From the NCBI GenBank assembly GCA_945874765.1, contig CAMCHQ010000001.1, positions 62,001 through 126,000 on the forward strand: a DNA stretch of 64,000 nt, given 5' to 3'. The DNA is from an uncultured Clostridia bacterium. Lineage in GTDB: Bacteria > Bacillota > Clostridia > Oscillospirales > Acutalibacteraceae. The notes under the pieces are model-generated. The model searched no databases, was not told where the DNA came from, and was given only the letters and a program-made list of their open reading frames with translations. Numbering within the stretch: the stretch's first letter is position 1; the number at the start of each line of letters is the position of its first letter. Shown piece by piece: positions 8,717 through 18,128 of the stretch. Made by a program: the position numbers and the translations under genes.

Positions 8717-9112
8717 ATGAATGAAGTTAAGAACAAAAATCTGTTTATCCGTGTAAGTCAAAAAGAGAAAAATATCATTGAATTAAATGCTGAAAAGTGC
8801 GGGCTTTCCGTGTCGGAATATCTCCGCCAGCGTGCGTTGGGATATATGCCGAGAGCAGTTTTGCCCGAAGTATTCTTCTCTTTTAATGACAAGTTAGATG
8901 AACTCTGCGTTGTTTGTGAGGGCAAAATCTCACCTGATACGGAAGAAAAAATCATCTCACTCATTGAAAGTATTACCGAAGAACTGATACTGCCGAAGCG
9001 TGAAAGGCTGGTGCAATCGGGGCCCCCGCAAAGCCTGCTTTGTGGGGAAAAGGAGCATCCACGGATTGTTGAGTTTTCGACGCTTGCGGCGGAAACGATG
9101 AAAGGAGTGTGA
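8717..9112 (+). CDS. mobC: MobC-like relaxosome accessory protein (ribbon-helix-helix)
   Basis: NKNLFIRVSQKEKNIIELNAEKCGLSVSEYLRQRALG is a typical MobC N-terminus; directly precedes a relaxase. Confidence 0.82.
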   Translation: MNEVKNKNLFIRVSQKEKNIIELNAEKCGLSVSEYLRQRALGYMPRAVLPEVFFSFNDKLDELCVVCEGKISPDTEEKIISLIESITEELILPKRERLVQSGPPQSLLCGEKEHPRIVEFSTLAAETMKGV

Positions 9113-9118
9113 TGCGAC

Positions 9119-10471
9119 GTGGCTACAACCGGATTTTGGCCTGTCAAAAGCAGGCTCAAAGAAGTAATTGATTATGCGGAAAACCCCGACAAGACCATAG
9201 ATAAAAAGTATGTGGACACCGACCTATACGCCGCCTTGCAGTATGCGGCAGATGATAAGAAAACGGATGAGCGTATGTATGTGTCAGGTATCAACTGCAA
9301 TGCAAAACGAGCCTATGAGCGTATGACGGCAACTAAAAAACGCTTTGGCAAAACAGGCGGTAATGTAGCGTATCACGGGTATCAGAGCTTTCAGACGGGT
9401 GAGGTTACACCTGAGGAAGCGCACAAAATCGGTATGGAAACCGCAAGGCGTATGTGGGGCGGGAATTACGAAATTGTTGTTACCACACACCTTAATACAG
9501 ATAATATCCATAACCATTTTGTTGTTAATTCCGTATCCTTTAAGACCGGCAGAAAGTTTGAAAACCATATTTCCGACCATTACAGACTTCGTGAAATTTC
9601 CGATGCCGTATGTTTGGATTACGGTAAAAGTGTACTTAAAGAAGCAAACTTTTACGGTGGCGATAAAAAAGAATACTGGCTGAAAAAGAAAGGCAATATG
9701 ACCCACCGAGAACTATTGAAATCGGATATTGATACCGCCATTTCACAGTCAACCAATTTTAAAGCCTTTGAAATTCGCCTAAAGGATATGGGATATATCA
9801 TACAGCGTGGCGAGGAATATGCCCACTATTCCGTCAAAGCACCAAGCTGGCAGAGGGCAATCCGTTTAGACAGACTGGGAAAGGAATACTCTCCCTCCGC
9901 TATTCGTGAAAGGCTGCTTGATAATCAGCGCCATATCGGTTATGTTCCGTTTCAAAAGCCTAAGTATGCACCGCTTATTATGCTTGAAATCGAATACCGA
10001 AAGGCAAAGAAGATGGACGGCGTACAGGTAATGTTCCAACTTGTGATTGAGCTCTGCAAATTGATTACAGGTAATAATATTACGCCGCAGACTCCGAGAC
10101 CGCTGTCTCCCGAAATGAGGCAAGAGGTTGTAAAACTTGATAAAACGCTGAAAGAATACAAGTTCCTATGTGAGAATCATATAGATTCCCCGCAGGAGCT
10201 TGTTTCTTTTATCAGCGAAAAGCGCGAACAGATAGATGTTTTAGAAAAAGAAAGGCAGTCTGTCTATAACCGCAACCGTCATAAGAAAAGCAAGGAGATA
10301 AACGCACAGGCAAGGGAAATTACAGCACAAATCAAACCTTTGCGTGAAGAACTATCCGTAGCAAAAGCGGTTCTTGCAAAAATACCGAAACTAAAAGAAC
10401 TGCTTGAAATCGAAAGGCAGACAGAAAATGATGCCATCTACAAAACGAAAGAAAGAGGTTATACACGATGA
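9119..10471 (+). CDS. Relaxase/mobilization nuclease (MobA/VirD2-like, MOBP)
   Basis: MATTGFWPVKSRLKEVIDYAENPDKT...; TTHLNTDNIHNHFVVNSVSFKTGRKF carries the HxDxxHxH-like relaxase histidine motif; GTG start. Confidence 0.93.
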   Translation: MATTGFWPVKSRLKEVIDYAENPDKTIDKKYVDTDLYAALQYAADDKKTDERMYVSGINCNAKRAYERMTATKKRFGKTGGNVAYHGYQSFQTGEVTPEEAHKIGMETARRMWGGNYEIVVTTHLNTDNIHNHFVVNSVSFKTGRKFENHISDHYRLREISDAVCLDYGKSVLKEANFYGGDKKEYWLKKKGNMTHRELLKSDIDTAISQSTNFKAFEIRLKDMGYIIQRGEEYAHYSVKAPSWQRAIRLDRLGKEYSPSAIRERLLDNQRHIGYVPFQKPKYAPLIMLEIEYRKAKKMDGVQVMFQLVIELCKLITGNNITPQTPRPLSPEMRQEVVKLDKTLKEYKFLCENHIDSPQELVSFISEKREQIDVLEKERQSVYNRNRHKKSKEINAQAREITAQIKPLREELSVAKAVLAKIPKLKELLEIERQTENDAIYKTKERGYTR

Positions 10472-11376
10472 AAAATACAGAACAATTAGTAAATGAAATC
10501 TTATCCCCACCGAAGAAAAAGGCGGCGAACATACCCATTGAAAAGCTCCATACCTTTAACGGACATCCGTTCAAAGTCCTTGATAACGAGGAAATGGAGA
10601 TTTTAATCGAAAGTATCCGTCAGCAAGGAATACTCTCTCCGCTTATTGTAAGACCGATGGAAAACAAACCCGATGAATATGAGGTCATATCGGGACACCG
10701 AAGGTTGTACGCTTCTGTGAAAGCAGGGCTTACGGAAGTACCTGCTTTAATCTATCCCCTTGACCGCAATGCGGCAATTATTGCGGTGGTGGACAGTAAT
10801 ATCCACAGAGAACAGATACTGCCCAGCGAAAAAGCCTTTGCGTACAAAATGAAAATGGAAGCTATGAAAGAACAAGGTAAAAGAACGGATTTAACTTTAT
10901 CGCAAGTTGCGACAAAGTCGGATACCGCCGCAGCTATCGGCAAGGCACAGGGCGAAAGCCGTGACCAAGTATTCCGATATATCCGTCTTACTAACCTTAT
11001 TCCAGAAATCCTTCAAAAAGTTGACGAGGGTGCTATCGCTTTAAGTCCTGCCGTTGAGCTGTCATACTTATCCGAAGAACAGCAAAAAGTATTGCTTGAC
11101 GCTATGAGCCTGAACGACTGTACTCCCTCCCACGCCCAAAGTATCCGTATGAAAAAATCGGCACAGCAAGGCACTCTTTCTTCGGACAGTATTTATGAAA
11201 TTATGTCAGAGGAAAAAGCCAATCAGACTGAGCATATCAGTTTTAAAGTGCAGGATTTGCAGGCTTTCTTCCCAAAAAACTACACTCAAAAGCAGATGAC
11301 CGAAACCATCTTAAAATTGCTTTATGACTATCACAGAAAAAACGAACGAAAGCGTAACAGCCGTGACGAAAGGTAA
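10468..11376 (+). CDS. ParB/Spo0J-like N-terminal-domain protein
   Basis: IPIEKLHTFNGHPFKVLDNEEMEILIESIRQQGILSPLIVRP...YEVISGHRRLYASVKAGLTEVPALI; start overlaps the relaxase stop. Confidence 0.9.
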   Translation: MKNTEQLVNEILSPPKKKAANIPIEKLHTFNGHPFKVLDNEEMEILIESIRQQGILSPLIVRPMENKPDEYEVISGHRRLYASVKAGLTEVPALIYPLDRNAAIIAVVDSNIHREQILPSEKAFAYKMKMEAMKEQGKRTDLTLSQVATKSDTAAAIGKAQGESRDQVFRYIRLTNLIPEILQKVDEGAIALSPAVELSYLSEEQQKVLLDAMSLNDCTPSHAQSIRMKKSAQQGTLSSDSIYEIMSEEKANQTEHISFKVQDLQAFFPKNYTQKQMTETILKLLYDYHRKNERKRNSRDER

Positions 11377-11385
11377 GGTGACAAT

Positions 11386-11664
11386 ATGAAGAAAATAGAT
11401 ATGTTTCCGAACAATGAAGTAGTTTATGTGACTCCGCCGGAACAGATAGACGAAACCGAAGAAATCTGTGTTGTAGATTATCTGATACCGAGAAGTAATG
11501 AGCGCATATTTGACTATACAAAGGTACGCCGTTTCGGTGAAGATAATTTCACAATGAAAATCGGTGGAACGACCTATGAAGTATCCACACACTTTAATCC
11601 AAAAGGTAGGCAGTGTTTATTGGAACAATTCAAAGAATTGATACTGTCCGAACATTTAATTTGA
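11386..11664 (+). CDS. TnpW-like small transposon-associated protein
   Basis: C-terminus KIGGTTYEVSTHFNPKGRQCLLEQFKELILSE resembles TnpW-family proteins of clostridial elements. Confidence 0.55.
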   Translation: MKKIDMFPNNEVVYVTPPEQIDETEEICVVDYLIPRSNERIFDYTKVRRFGEDNFTMKIGGTTYEVSTHFNPKGRQCLLEQFKELILSEHLI

Positions 11665-11686
11665 TAATCGCACCATAGAAAAAGAT

Positions 11687-11729
11687 AACAGGGCATACTA
11701 CAATAATTGTGCCTTTGCTATGCCCTGTT
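11687..11729 (+). promoter_or_regulatory. Hairpin just upstream of the recombinase SD
   Basis: AACAGGGCATA(11687-11697)/TATGCCCTGTT(11719-11729), perfect 11-bp arms, followed by GGAAAGGAG and ATG at 11751. Confidence 0.55.
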
Positions 11730-11750
11730 GTCGGAAAGGAGAAATGATTT

Positions 11751-13451
11751 ATGACAACAGCAAACAATATTAAAGGGCAGACAGAAGAAAAAATCACAGC
11801 GTTGTACTGTAGATTATCGGTTGATGATGACAAGAAAGACGCCGAGTCAAATTCCATAACCAATCAAAAGCAAATACTGTTAGATTACTGCCAAAAGCAG
11901 GGCTTTACAAACACGATGTTTTTTGTAGATGACGGTATTTCCGGCACAAGCTTTGAGCGAGGCGGCTTTCAGCAGATGCAGAAAATGGTGGAGGAAGGCA
12001 AAATATGCAGAGTTATCGTTAAAGACCTCTCCCGTTTCGGTCGAGAGATGGTTGAAGCAGGCAGACTGACTCAAATTGTATATCCTTCCTTGGATGTTAC
12101 CTTTATCTCACTCCACGAGAATGTAAACAGCACTACCGGCGAGGGTATGGAAATGCTGCCGTTTTACAACATATTCAACGAGTGGTATGCGGCACAAACC
12201 TCTAAGAAAATCCGTGCGGTGTGGCAGTCGAAAGCGGAAAACGGAAAGCGTGTCTCACCGACCGTTCCTTTTGGATATGTGAAAGACCCTAATGATAAAG
12301 AGAAATGGCTGATTGACGAGCCAGCCGCCGAAGTGGTACGCAAAATCTACGCTTTGTGTCTTGCAGGACGAGGTCCGTCACAGATTGCAAGACAGTTGGA
12401 GAAAGAGAGAATCCTTGTCCCCTCTGCCTACTATGAATCTGTCGGCAGAAGCCACGCACAGAAAGTACCAACTAATCCGTATAGTTGGGATCAGGCAACG
12501 GTTGTAGGTATTCTTGAAAACCGACAGTATACGGGTTGTGCGGTGAACTTCAAAAGCACTACGGTCAGTTACAAGGTTCACAAGAAAATTCATAATGCCA
12601 AAGAAGATTACCAAATCATACCGAATATGCAGGAGCCGATAATATCCGAAGAACAATGGCTGAGGGTGCAGGAACTTCGCAAACACCGCCGCAGACCGAC
12701 AGCAACCGGAAGAACAAGCCTGTTTTCGGGATTGGTATATTGCCCAGATTGCGGCGCAAAACTGCATTTCTGTGCTGCAAAGAGTCTGAAACGCAATCAG
12801 GAATTTTGGAGATGTTCCAACTACAAGGATGGCAGAGGGACTTGTCAAATCCACTATATCCGTGACGTTGTGCTTGAAAGAATAGTGCTTGAAGCAATCA
12901 GCAGCTTAGCGGATTTTGTGAAATGCCACGAGCCGGTATTTCTGTATATGCTTGCAAAGAAAACCAATGCTATGCGACAGAAAGAACACAAAAGGCTGGA
13001 GCAGGCGGTGGAACAAGGCACAAAGAGAATCGCCGAAATTGACAGGTTGATTGAAAAGGTTTTCGAGCAAAACGCAAGCGGCATACTCTCCGATGAACGC
13101 TTTTCTAAAATGCTTCAAAGCTATGAGAAAGAGCAAAAAGCATTAACACAGGAGGTTGCCGACAGCAGACAGACCTTAGAGGAAGCCAAGCAGAAAGCAA
13201 CGGATTTAAGGCTTTTACTCCGTACTCTGCGTGAAATGACCGAAATAAACGAACTCACGCCGACAATTGTAAATTCTCTGATTGAGCGTATTGAAGTCCA
13301 TAATAACGACAAATCAAGCGGTCATTGTTATGTGAAGGTAGATATTTACTTTACTGCGGTTGGTATGATAGATATTCCAACCGAACAGGAAATTCTTGCT
13401 ATGATGGAAGAAATACGGGCAAATCCGCAGGACTTCCGCTTTGTAGCATAA
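11751..13451 (+). CDS. Large serine recombinase (TnpX-like, resolvase/recombinase/zinc-ribbon, DUF4368-type C-terminus)
   Basis: ALYCRLSVDDDKKDAESNSITNQKQILLDYCQKQGF, GISGTSFERGGFQQM, VKDLSRFGREMVEAG, CPDCGAKLHFCAAKSLKRNQEFWRCSNYKDGRGTC. Confidence 0.96.
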   Translation: MTTANNIKGQTEEKITALYCRLSVDDDKKDAESNSITNQKQILLDYCQKQGFTNTMFFVDDGISGTSFERGGFQQMQKMVEEGKICRVIVKDLSRFGREMVEAGRLTQIVYPSLDVTFISLHENVNSTTGEGMEMLPFYNIFNEWYAAQTSKKIRAVWQSKAENGKRVSPTVPFGYVKDPNDKEKWLIDEPAAEVVRKIYALCLAGRGPSQIARQLEKERILVPSAYYESVGRSHAQKVPTNPYSWDQATVVGILENRQYTGCAVNFKSTTVSYKVHKKIHNAKEDYQIIPNMQEPIISEEQWLRVQELRKHRRRPTATGRTSLFSGLVYCPDCGAKLHFCAAKSLKRNQEFWRCSNYKDGRGTCQIHYIRDVVLERIVLEAISSLADFVKCHEPVFLYMLAKKTNAMRQKEHKRLEQAVEQGTKRIAEIDRLIEKVFEQNASGILSDERFSKMLQSYEKEQKALTQEVADSRQTLEEAKQKATDLRLLLRTLREMTEINELTPTIVNSLIERIEVHNNDKSSGHCYVKVDIYFTAVGMIDIPTEQEILAMMEEIRANPQDFRFVA

Positions 13452-13462
13452 GAGAAAAAGAA

Positions 13463-13496
13463 TACGGTGTAACCCATTTTACTGAGTTACACCGTA
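13463..13496. terminator. Hairpin terminator at the right end of the element
   Basis: TACGGTGTAAC(13463-13473)/GTTACACCGTA(13486-13496), perfect 11-bp arms between convergent genes. Confidence 0.6.
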
Positions 13497-13498
13497 CC

Positions 13499-14233
13499 CT
13501 ACATAAAAACTTCCTTATCTGGCGTTGCCAAATGCCGACTGTTTTTTATTTTAAGCGTCTTTAAATATGCCTTATCCTCGTCTGATACTCTAAGGGATTC
13601 GCATATTTTTTGAATAGTTTTATTATGAACCCAAGGCTGTAATTTTTTGCCTTTAATGATACCGTCCACCTTATCCTTATAGTCAACATAAGCAGTTGCC
13701 AAAGTCCACGCAATTGCCATATTGATATAATATTCATCTCTTTTTATTGACAAAAGGATATTTAACACATTATCTATATATTCATCTTTTAAATAATAAT
13801 CGAGCATCATAACACACATAAAGCGCACTTCATACTCACTGCCGTTTTTGTATTTAAGAATATAATTTAAAACTTCATCAATATTTTTTAAAGTAAACTT
13901 AAATGTAGCCGCACAGCAATCGCAGATACCCCAATTATCAATAAGCGGTACAAATTCGTCAAGAAGAGAAAGTCTTTGCTCAATGCTTAAATTCTTATTA
14001 TATTCGATAACCATACCCTTTATCATTTTTTCTTCATAATAAAAGGTATCAACAAATGCATTTTCTTTAGCCGCCGCTTTTGCAATTTTCCTGATATTCG
14101 GAAGTCTTACGCCTATTACCTTATCTCTTTCAATATTCGGAATAAGTTTTGAATGAAAATCTCCGTATTTTTCATCTTGATTTTTAAATAATTCTTCTCT
14201 TACGTTCATAATATCACCGAGGATATTATACAT
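13499..14233 (-). CDS. DNA alkylation repair protein (AlkD-like); last about 11 codons supplied by the mobile element
   Basis: NVREELFKNQDEKYGDFHSKLIPNI...DRVIGVRLPNIRKIAK-type AlkD-like protein; coding sequence crosses attR. Confidence 0.85.
   Translation of the reverse strand: MYNILGDIMNVREELFKNQDEKYGDFHSKLIPNIERDKVIGVRLPNIRKIAKAAAKENAFVDTFYYEEKMIKGMVIEYNKNLSIEQRLSLLDEFVPLIDNWGICDCCAATFKFTLKNIDEVLNYILKYKNGSEYEVRFMCVMMLDYYLKDEYIDNVLNILLSIKRDEYYINMAIAWTLATAYVDYKDKVDGIIKGKKLQPWVHNKTIQKICESLRVSDEDKAYLKTLKIKNSRHLATPDKEVFM
13509..13545. repeat. attR / right terminal inverted repeat
   Basis: ACTTCCTTATCTGGCGTTGC...GCCGACTGTTTT, inverted copy of the left end. Confidence 0.75.
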
Positions 14234-15510
14234 TAAGCAATATATTCTTTCAAGTCATCAATAATACTCTTTTCCATTATAATCTTATTTTCTCTTATTT
14301 CGCAATCAAGTTTGATTTCATCAACAAGTTTGGGATTTCTTAGTTCAATTGAATTATCGTTAAATCTGATTATATTCTGCACACCGCCTAAAGAGGACAC
14401 GGTATTTTTCAGCTTATTCGGTATATAAATATTTAAAAGTGAACTGATTCCGTACTTTTCATAAAAATATTTGGTGACAAAATAACCTATTGCAACAAAA
14501 ACAATTGAAACAGTTACAAGATAAACGTATTTATCGGCATTAGAAAGTATTTCAAATATTCCGCCGCCGAACGAGAAGCCGACAGATATTTTTACTAATG
14601 ACGCACAGAAATAGCAAAGTGAAGAAACGGCACACATACTCAAAAACAAATACGGGCTTTCAAAAAGAACAAAAAGCATAAAGAGATTAATATTACCGCA
14701 AAGAACGGCTGAAGAAAAAATCACGATAAAAACAATTTTTTCAACACCTTTAAGTTCTTTAAAAAGTGATGAAAATACGCCGACAATAAGAAAGATTAAA
14801 TATGAATGGCCCGAAAGATAATTTATAATCGAATTTGATTTAATCCCCGCTTTAAATAAATTAACAGCGCCGCTTATGATATGATTATCACTCAGTGCAG
14901 TTGAACCGAAACTTTTGTAATAAAACATATTTTCAAAATTTGAAAAGTCAAAAGGTGAAAAAAGAGAATTAATAAAGCCGAACAAAGCCGATGAAACATT
15001 ACCTTTATTAGATACAAAAGTTGCCATAACCATAATCAGATTATTATAATAATCAAACAAAAAGGTACATAAAACAGCAAAAATCAGAGTTGACAGAATA
15101 ATCAATAAAGTTGCGGTTATAAAATTTAAATTTTCATAGCAGTAATATGTCAACAAAGAAATCAATATTGCAAAAAAATATGATTTAGACTGTGTAAACA
15201 CTGAATAGAAAATAAAAGCGGAAAACAGCGAAAGTAACGCCTTAGCACTTTTTCTGCCTTTAACCAAATAAAAAGTCGTAAAGAAAGCAATTGAAAGCGG
15301 TGCAAAAAATTCAAGAGAAGATGAAAGAGCTGAAAATGACACAATATCGTTATTAAATTTCACCGACAAAAAGTCAAAAAAAGCCTTAAATGCAAAAATA
15401 AGCGATGATATTATGAAAGAGGCAAGCATTGCATTTTTTATTTTATTAAAATTACTGTAAATATTCATACACCTATTATTGCCAATTGACAAAAAAATAA
15501 ACAAGAGCAA
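14233..15510 (-). CDS. Polytopic membrane protein, divergent PTS EIIC(B)-like
   Basis: Many TM segments; LFMLFVLFESPYLFLSMCAVSSLCYFCASLVKISVGFSFGGGIFEIL resembles the C-terminal core of glucose-type EIIC; tail SLGGVQNIIRFNDNSIELRNPKLVDE resembles EIIB. Confidence 0.5.
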   Translation of the reverse strand: MLLFIFLSIGNNRCMNIYSNFNKIKNAMLASFIISSLIFAFKAFFDFLSVKFNNDIVSFSALSSSLEFFAPLSIAFFTTFYLVKGRKSAKALLSLFSAFIFYSVFTQSKSYFFAILISLLTYYCYENLNFITATLLIILSTLIFAVLCTFLFDYYNNLIMVMATFVSNKGNVSSALFGFINSLFSPFDFSNFENMFYYKSFGSTALSDNHIISGAVNLFKAGIKSNSIINYLSGHSYLIFLIVGVFSSLFKELKGVEKIVFIVIFSSAVLCGNINLFMLFVLFESPYLFLSMCAVSSLCYFCASLVKISVGFSFGGGIFEILSNADKYVYLVTVSIVFVAIGYFVTKYFYEKYGISSLLNIYIPNKLKNTVSSLGGVQNIIRFNDNSIELRNPKLVDEIKLDCEIRENKIIMEKSIIDDLKEYIA

Positions 15511-15531
15511 GAAAAAATTTCCTGCTCTTGT
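15501..15531 (-). terminator. Terminator downstream of radC
   Basis: ACAAGAGCA(15501-15509)/TGCTCTTGT(15523-15531). Confidence 0.6.
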
Positions 15532-15541
15532 AACAATTTAA

Positions 15542-16399
15542 TTACCATTCGTCTTGCATAAAGCTCATACGAAGTGAAAACGGCTCGTCATTACCGATTA
15601 TGATATGGTCAATAAAGTTGATATCAACATTTTTAAGCACCTTGTCAATAGAAACCGAAAAATTCAAATCAGCGTCAGAAGCTTTACTTGAACCGTTTGG
15701 ATGGTTATGTGTAAAAAGAACACCCGAAGCTTTATCGATTATCGCCGCTTCAAGAATTTCTCTTGTATTGGACGGAGCTGTATTTGCATTACCCTCACCT
15801 ATCAAATGAATATTGATAATTGAGCCGTCATTATTAAGCGAAATCATATAAAGTTTTTCAACTTTTTCGTATTTAAACAGATTGGTACAATAAGCTATTG
15901 CCTCTGCCGAACAATTAAGATTATCAACATTTTTATTTCTGTTATTTGCAACTCTTTTATTAAGTTCAACAACCATTTTAATACCGACTGCGGCAGATTC
16001 ACCGATACCGCTTACCGTCATTAACTGATTTGCGTCGGCATTAAGAACACCCTCAAGAGAGCCAAAACGATTAATCAATGCATATGCAAGCTCTTTGACA
16101 TCTTTTTGAGGAATAATAATCGATAAAAACAATTCAAGCAGATTGTGGTCGGGTGCATTTTCCATTCCGCCTGCAAGATATGTTTGCCTCATTCTCTGCC
16201 TGTGACCGTTCCTGCTGAGTTTTGGATTGTTTGATTCAACAGAGAGATTGTTAAAATCATTTACAGGAAAATTCTTATCAAGCGAATTTTGATAATATTT
16301 ATTTGTAAATCTGTTTTTGTCATTATAATCGGACAATGCACTGCCGAAATCAAATTTCGACATATCGATTTTCATACTATCACTTACTCTTTTCACCAA
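15542..16399 (-). CDS. radC: RadC family (JAB domain) DNA repair-associated protein
   Basis: LLELFLSIIIPQKDVKELAYALINRFGSLEGVLNADANQLMTVSGIGESAAVGIK and FTHNHPNGSSKASDAD. Confidence 0.93.
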   Translation of the reverse strand: MVKRVSDSMKIDMSKFDFGSALSDYNDKNRFTNKYYQNSLDKNFPVNDFNNLSVESNNPKLSRNGHRQRMRQTYLAGGMENAPDHNLLELFLSIIIPQKDVKELAYALINRFGSLEGVLNADANQLMTVSGIGESAAVGIKMVVELNKRVANNRNKNVDNLNCSAEAIAYCTNLFKYEKVEKLYMISLNNDGSIINIHLIGEGNANTAPSNTREILEAAIIDKASGVLFTHNHPNGSSKASDADLNFSVSIDKVLKNVDINFIDHIIIGNDEPFSLRMSFMQDEW

Positions 16400-16644
16400 A
16401 TTTTATTATTATAATCAGCGCAGTGTTTGTCTTTTAACGCCGCACGAATTTCTACATAACATCCGCATTTTAGGCACATACCCGATATAAGGAAATCACA
16501 TTTTTTACATTCGTCAAGCCTTGATTTGTATGTTTTATCATCTGCTTTTAACGAATCATCAAGGATATCAAGATATTCTCTTACAGTGGTATAAGACTTA
16601 TTTTCTCCCGCTTCCGACAGGAGACACCTCTTACATTTTTTCAT
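16393..16644 (-). CDS. DUF6171-like cysteine-rich small protein
   Basis: CKRCLL...RLDECKKCDFLISGMCLKCGCYVEIRAALKDKHC; overlaps radC start. Confidence 0.65.
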   Translation of the reverse strand: MKKCKRCLLSEAGENKSYTTVREYLDILDDSLKADDKTYKSRLDECKKCDFLISGMCLKCGCYVEIRAALKDKHCADYNNKIW

Positions 16645-18128
16645 TATTCAATAATAAACTTTACAACACTGCAAGCAGGAAGCGTTGCCGTAAATCCGTC
16701 TTTTAATTGCCTGAAATTTGAAAATTCTTTTATTTTGACAACGTCGGCGTTATCAAAGTCGTTTCTATCGTGAATATCACCGCTTAAAACGTAAGCCTTT
16801 ATGCTTTCAACTTTTCTGTCGGCAATTTGGCATTTGATTTTAGCTGTTTTTTTATCTGAAACATTTACAACAGTTGAATAAATAATGCCGTTTTCATCTA
16901 TTGATGCCGATTCGATAAGCTGCGGGCAAGAACGCTTTGCCTCTTTAGAATCGATAATATCGGTAGTAATAAAGGAACCTAAAAGCATATTGTCTTGATG
17001 TTCCTTAAACATTTTGAAAACGTAATACGTCGGGGTAAGAACCATATTTTCGGCATCCGTTAAAATCATTGCCTGCAAAACATTAACCGTCTGCGCAATA
17101 TTTGCCATCATAATTCTGTCACTGTGTTTGTTAAAAATATTGAGAGTTAACGCCGCTACCATAGCGTCACGCATAGTATTTTGCTGATACAAAAATCCCG
17201 GATTGGTGCCCGGTTCAACATCATACCAAGTTCCCCACTCGTCAACTACAAGGTTGACCCATTTTTGCGGATTAACGCTATCCATTACGGCAATATGATT
17301 ATTTATAAGTTCGTCAATTCTGTAAGCTTTTGCAACAGTTTTATAATATTCCTTTGTATCAAACTCTGTTGCAGAGCCTTTATGCTCCCATGTGTCACCG
17401 GGAATAGTATAATAATGAAGCGATATCCCCTGTGCGTGATGCTTAACCTTATCCATTACCTCTCTTGTCCAGTGGTAATCGTCAACATTTGCACCGCAGG
17501 CGATACGTTTTATTTTGTTATTACTGTCATAATTACGAACATAAGTATTATATCTCTTGTAAAGGCAACCGTAATATTCTGGGTCCATATTACCGCCGCA
17601 GCCCCAAGATTCGTTACCCACGCCGAAATATTTAACTTTCCAAGGTTTTTCACTGCCGTTTTTCTTGCGAAGTTCAGCCATAGGAGATACGCCGTCAAAG
17701 GTCATATATTCAACCCATTCGTTCATTTCCCGAACCGTACCGGAGCCGACATTTCCGTTTATATAAGCATCGCAGCCGAGTTGACGGCAAAGTTCAAAAT
17801 ATTCGTGAGTGCCGAAGGAATTATCCTCAACAACACCGCCCCAATGAGTATTAATCATCTTTTTACGGCTTGACTTTTCACCTATTCCGTCTTTCCAATG
17901 ATATTCATCGGCAAAGCAGCCGCCCGGCCAGCGAAGAACCGGAATACCCATATCTTTCAATGCATTTACAACGTCAATTCTCATACCGTTGACATTAGGA
18001 ATCAGAGAATTTTCTCCCACATAAATTCCCTCATATATGCACCTGCCCAAATGCTCGGAAAAATGACCGTATATATCCTTATTAATCTTACTTATTTTAT
18101 GATTTGGGTTAATTAAATATTTTTCCAT
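16644..18128 (-). CDS. Alpha-N-arabinofuranosidase (GH51)
   Basis: [88 protein letters not shown]. Confidence 0.97.
   Translation of the reverse strand: MEKYLINPNHKISKINKDIYGHFSEHLGRCIYEGIYVGENSLIPNVNGMRIDVVNALKDMGIPVLRWPGGCFADEYHWKDGIGEKSSRKKMINTHWGGVVEDNSFGTHEYFELCRQLGCDAYINGNVGSGTVREMNEWVEYMTFDGVSPMAELRKKNGSEKPWKVKYFGVGNESWGCGGNMDPEYYGCLYKRYNTYVRNYDSNNKIKRIACGANVDDYHWTREVMDKVKHHAQGISLHYYTIPGDTWEHKGSATEFDTKEYYKTVAKAYRIDELINNHIAVMDSVNPQKWVNLVVDEWGTWYDVEPGTNPGFLYQQNTMRDAMVAALTLNIFNKHSDRIMMANIAQTVNVLQAMILTDAENMVLTPTYYVFKMFKEHQDNMLLGSFITTDIIDSKEAKRSCPQLIESASIDENGIIYSTVVNVSDKKTAKIKCQIADRKVESIKAYVLSGDIHDRNDFDNADVVKIKEFSNFRQLKDGFTATLPACSVVKFIIE

Larger units (their letters stand above)
2380..13538 (+). 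mobile_element. Integrative mobilizable element (Tn4451/TnpX-like), about 11.16 kb
   Basis: Large serine recombinase at the right end, MobC, relaxase, ParB-like and TnpV/TnpW-like proteins. GCCGAC occurs at 2377-2382 and 13534-13539. Inverted arms at 2391-2411 and 13509-13528 differ by one mismatch and one indel. No T4SS genes. Confidence 0.85.

Noticed and set aside
8335-9159. Minus-strand ORFs (71, 105 and 133 aa) in the mobilization leader and opposite mobC
   Set aside because: Overlap structured leader/oriT and the conserved mobC gene; no family resemblance.
12289-13312. Multiple antisense ORFs opposite the serine recombinase
   Set aside because: Shadow ORFs of a conserved gene; compositions are cysteine/serine/leucine-rich and show no SD or family resemblance.
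2422-13509. Direct repeat TACATAAAAA at 2422-2431 and 13500-13509 as the element's att duplication
   Set aside because: AT-rich 10-mer that lies inside the inverted-arm boundaries. The GCCGAC core with near-identical inverted arms explains the ends better.
2380-13538. Full self-transmissible ICE
   Set aside because: No VirB4, VirD4/coupling protein or other T4SS genes within the boundaries; only mobilization genes, so called an IME.
17181-17873. 230-aa + strand ORF opposite the GH51 gene
   Set aside because: Antisense to a strongly supported GH51 enzyme, no recognisable domain.
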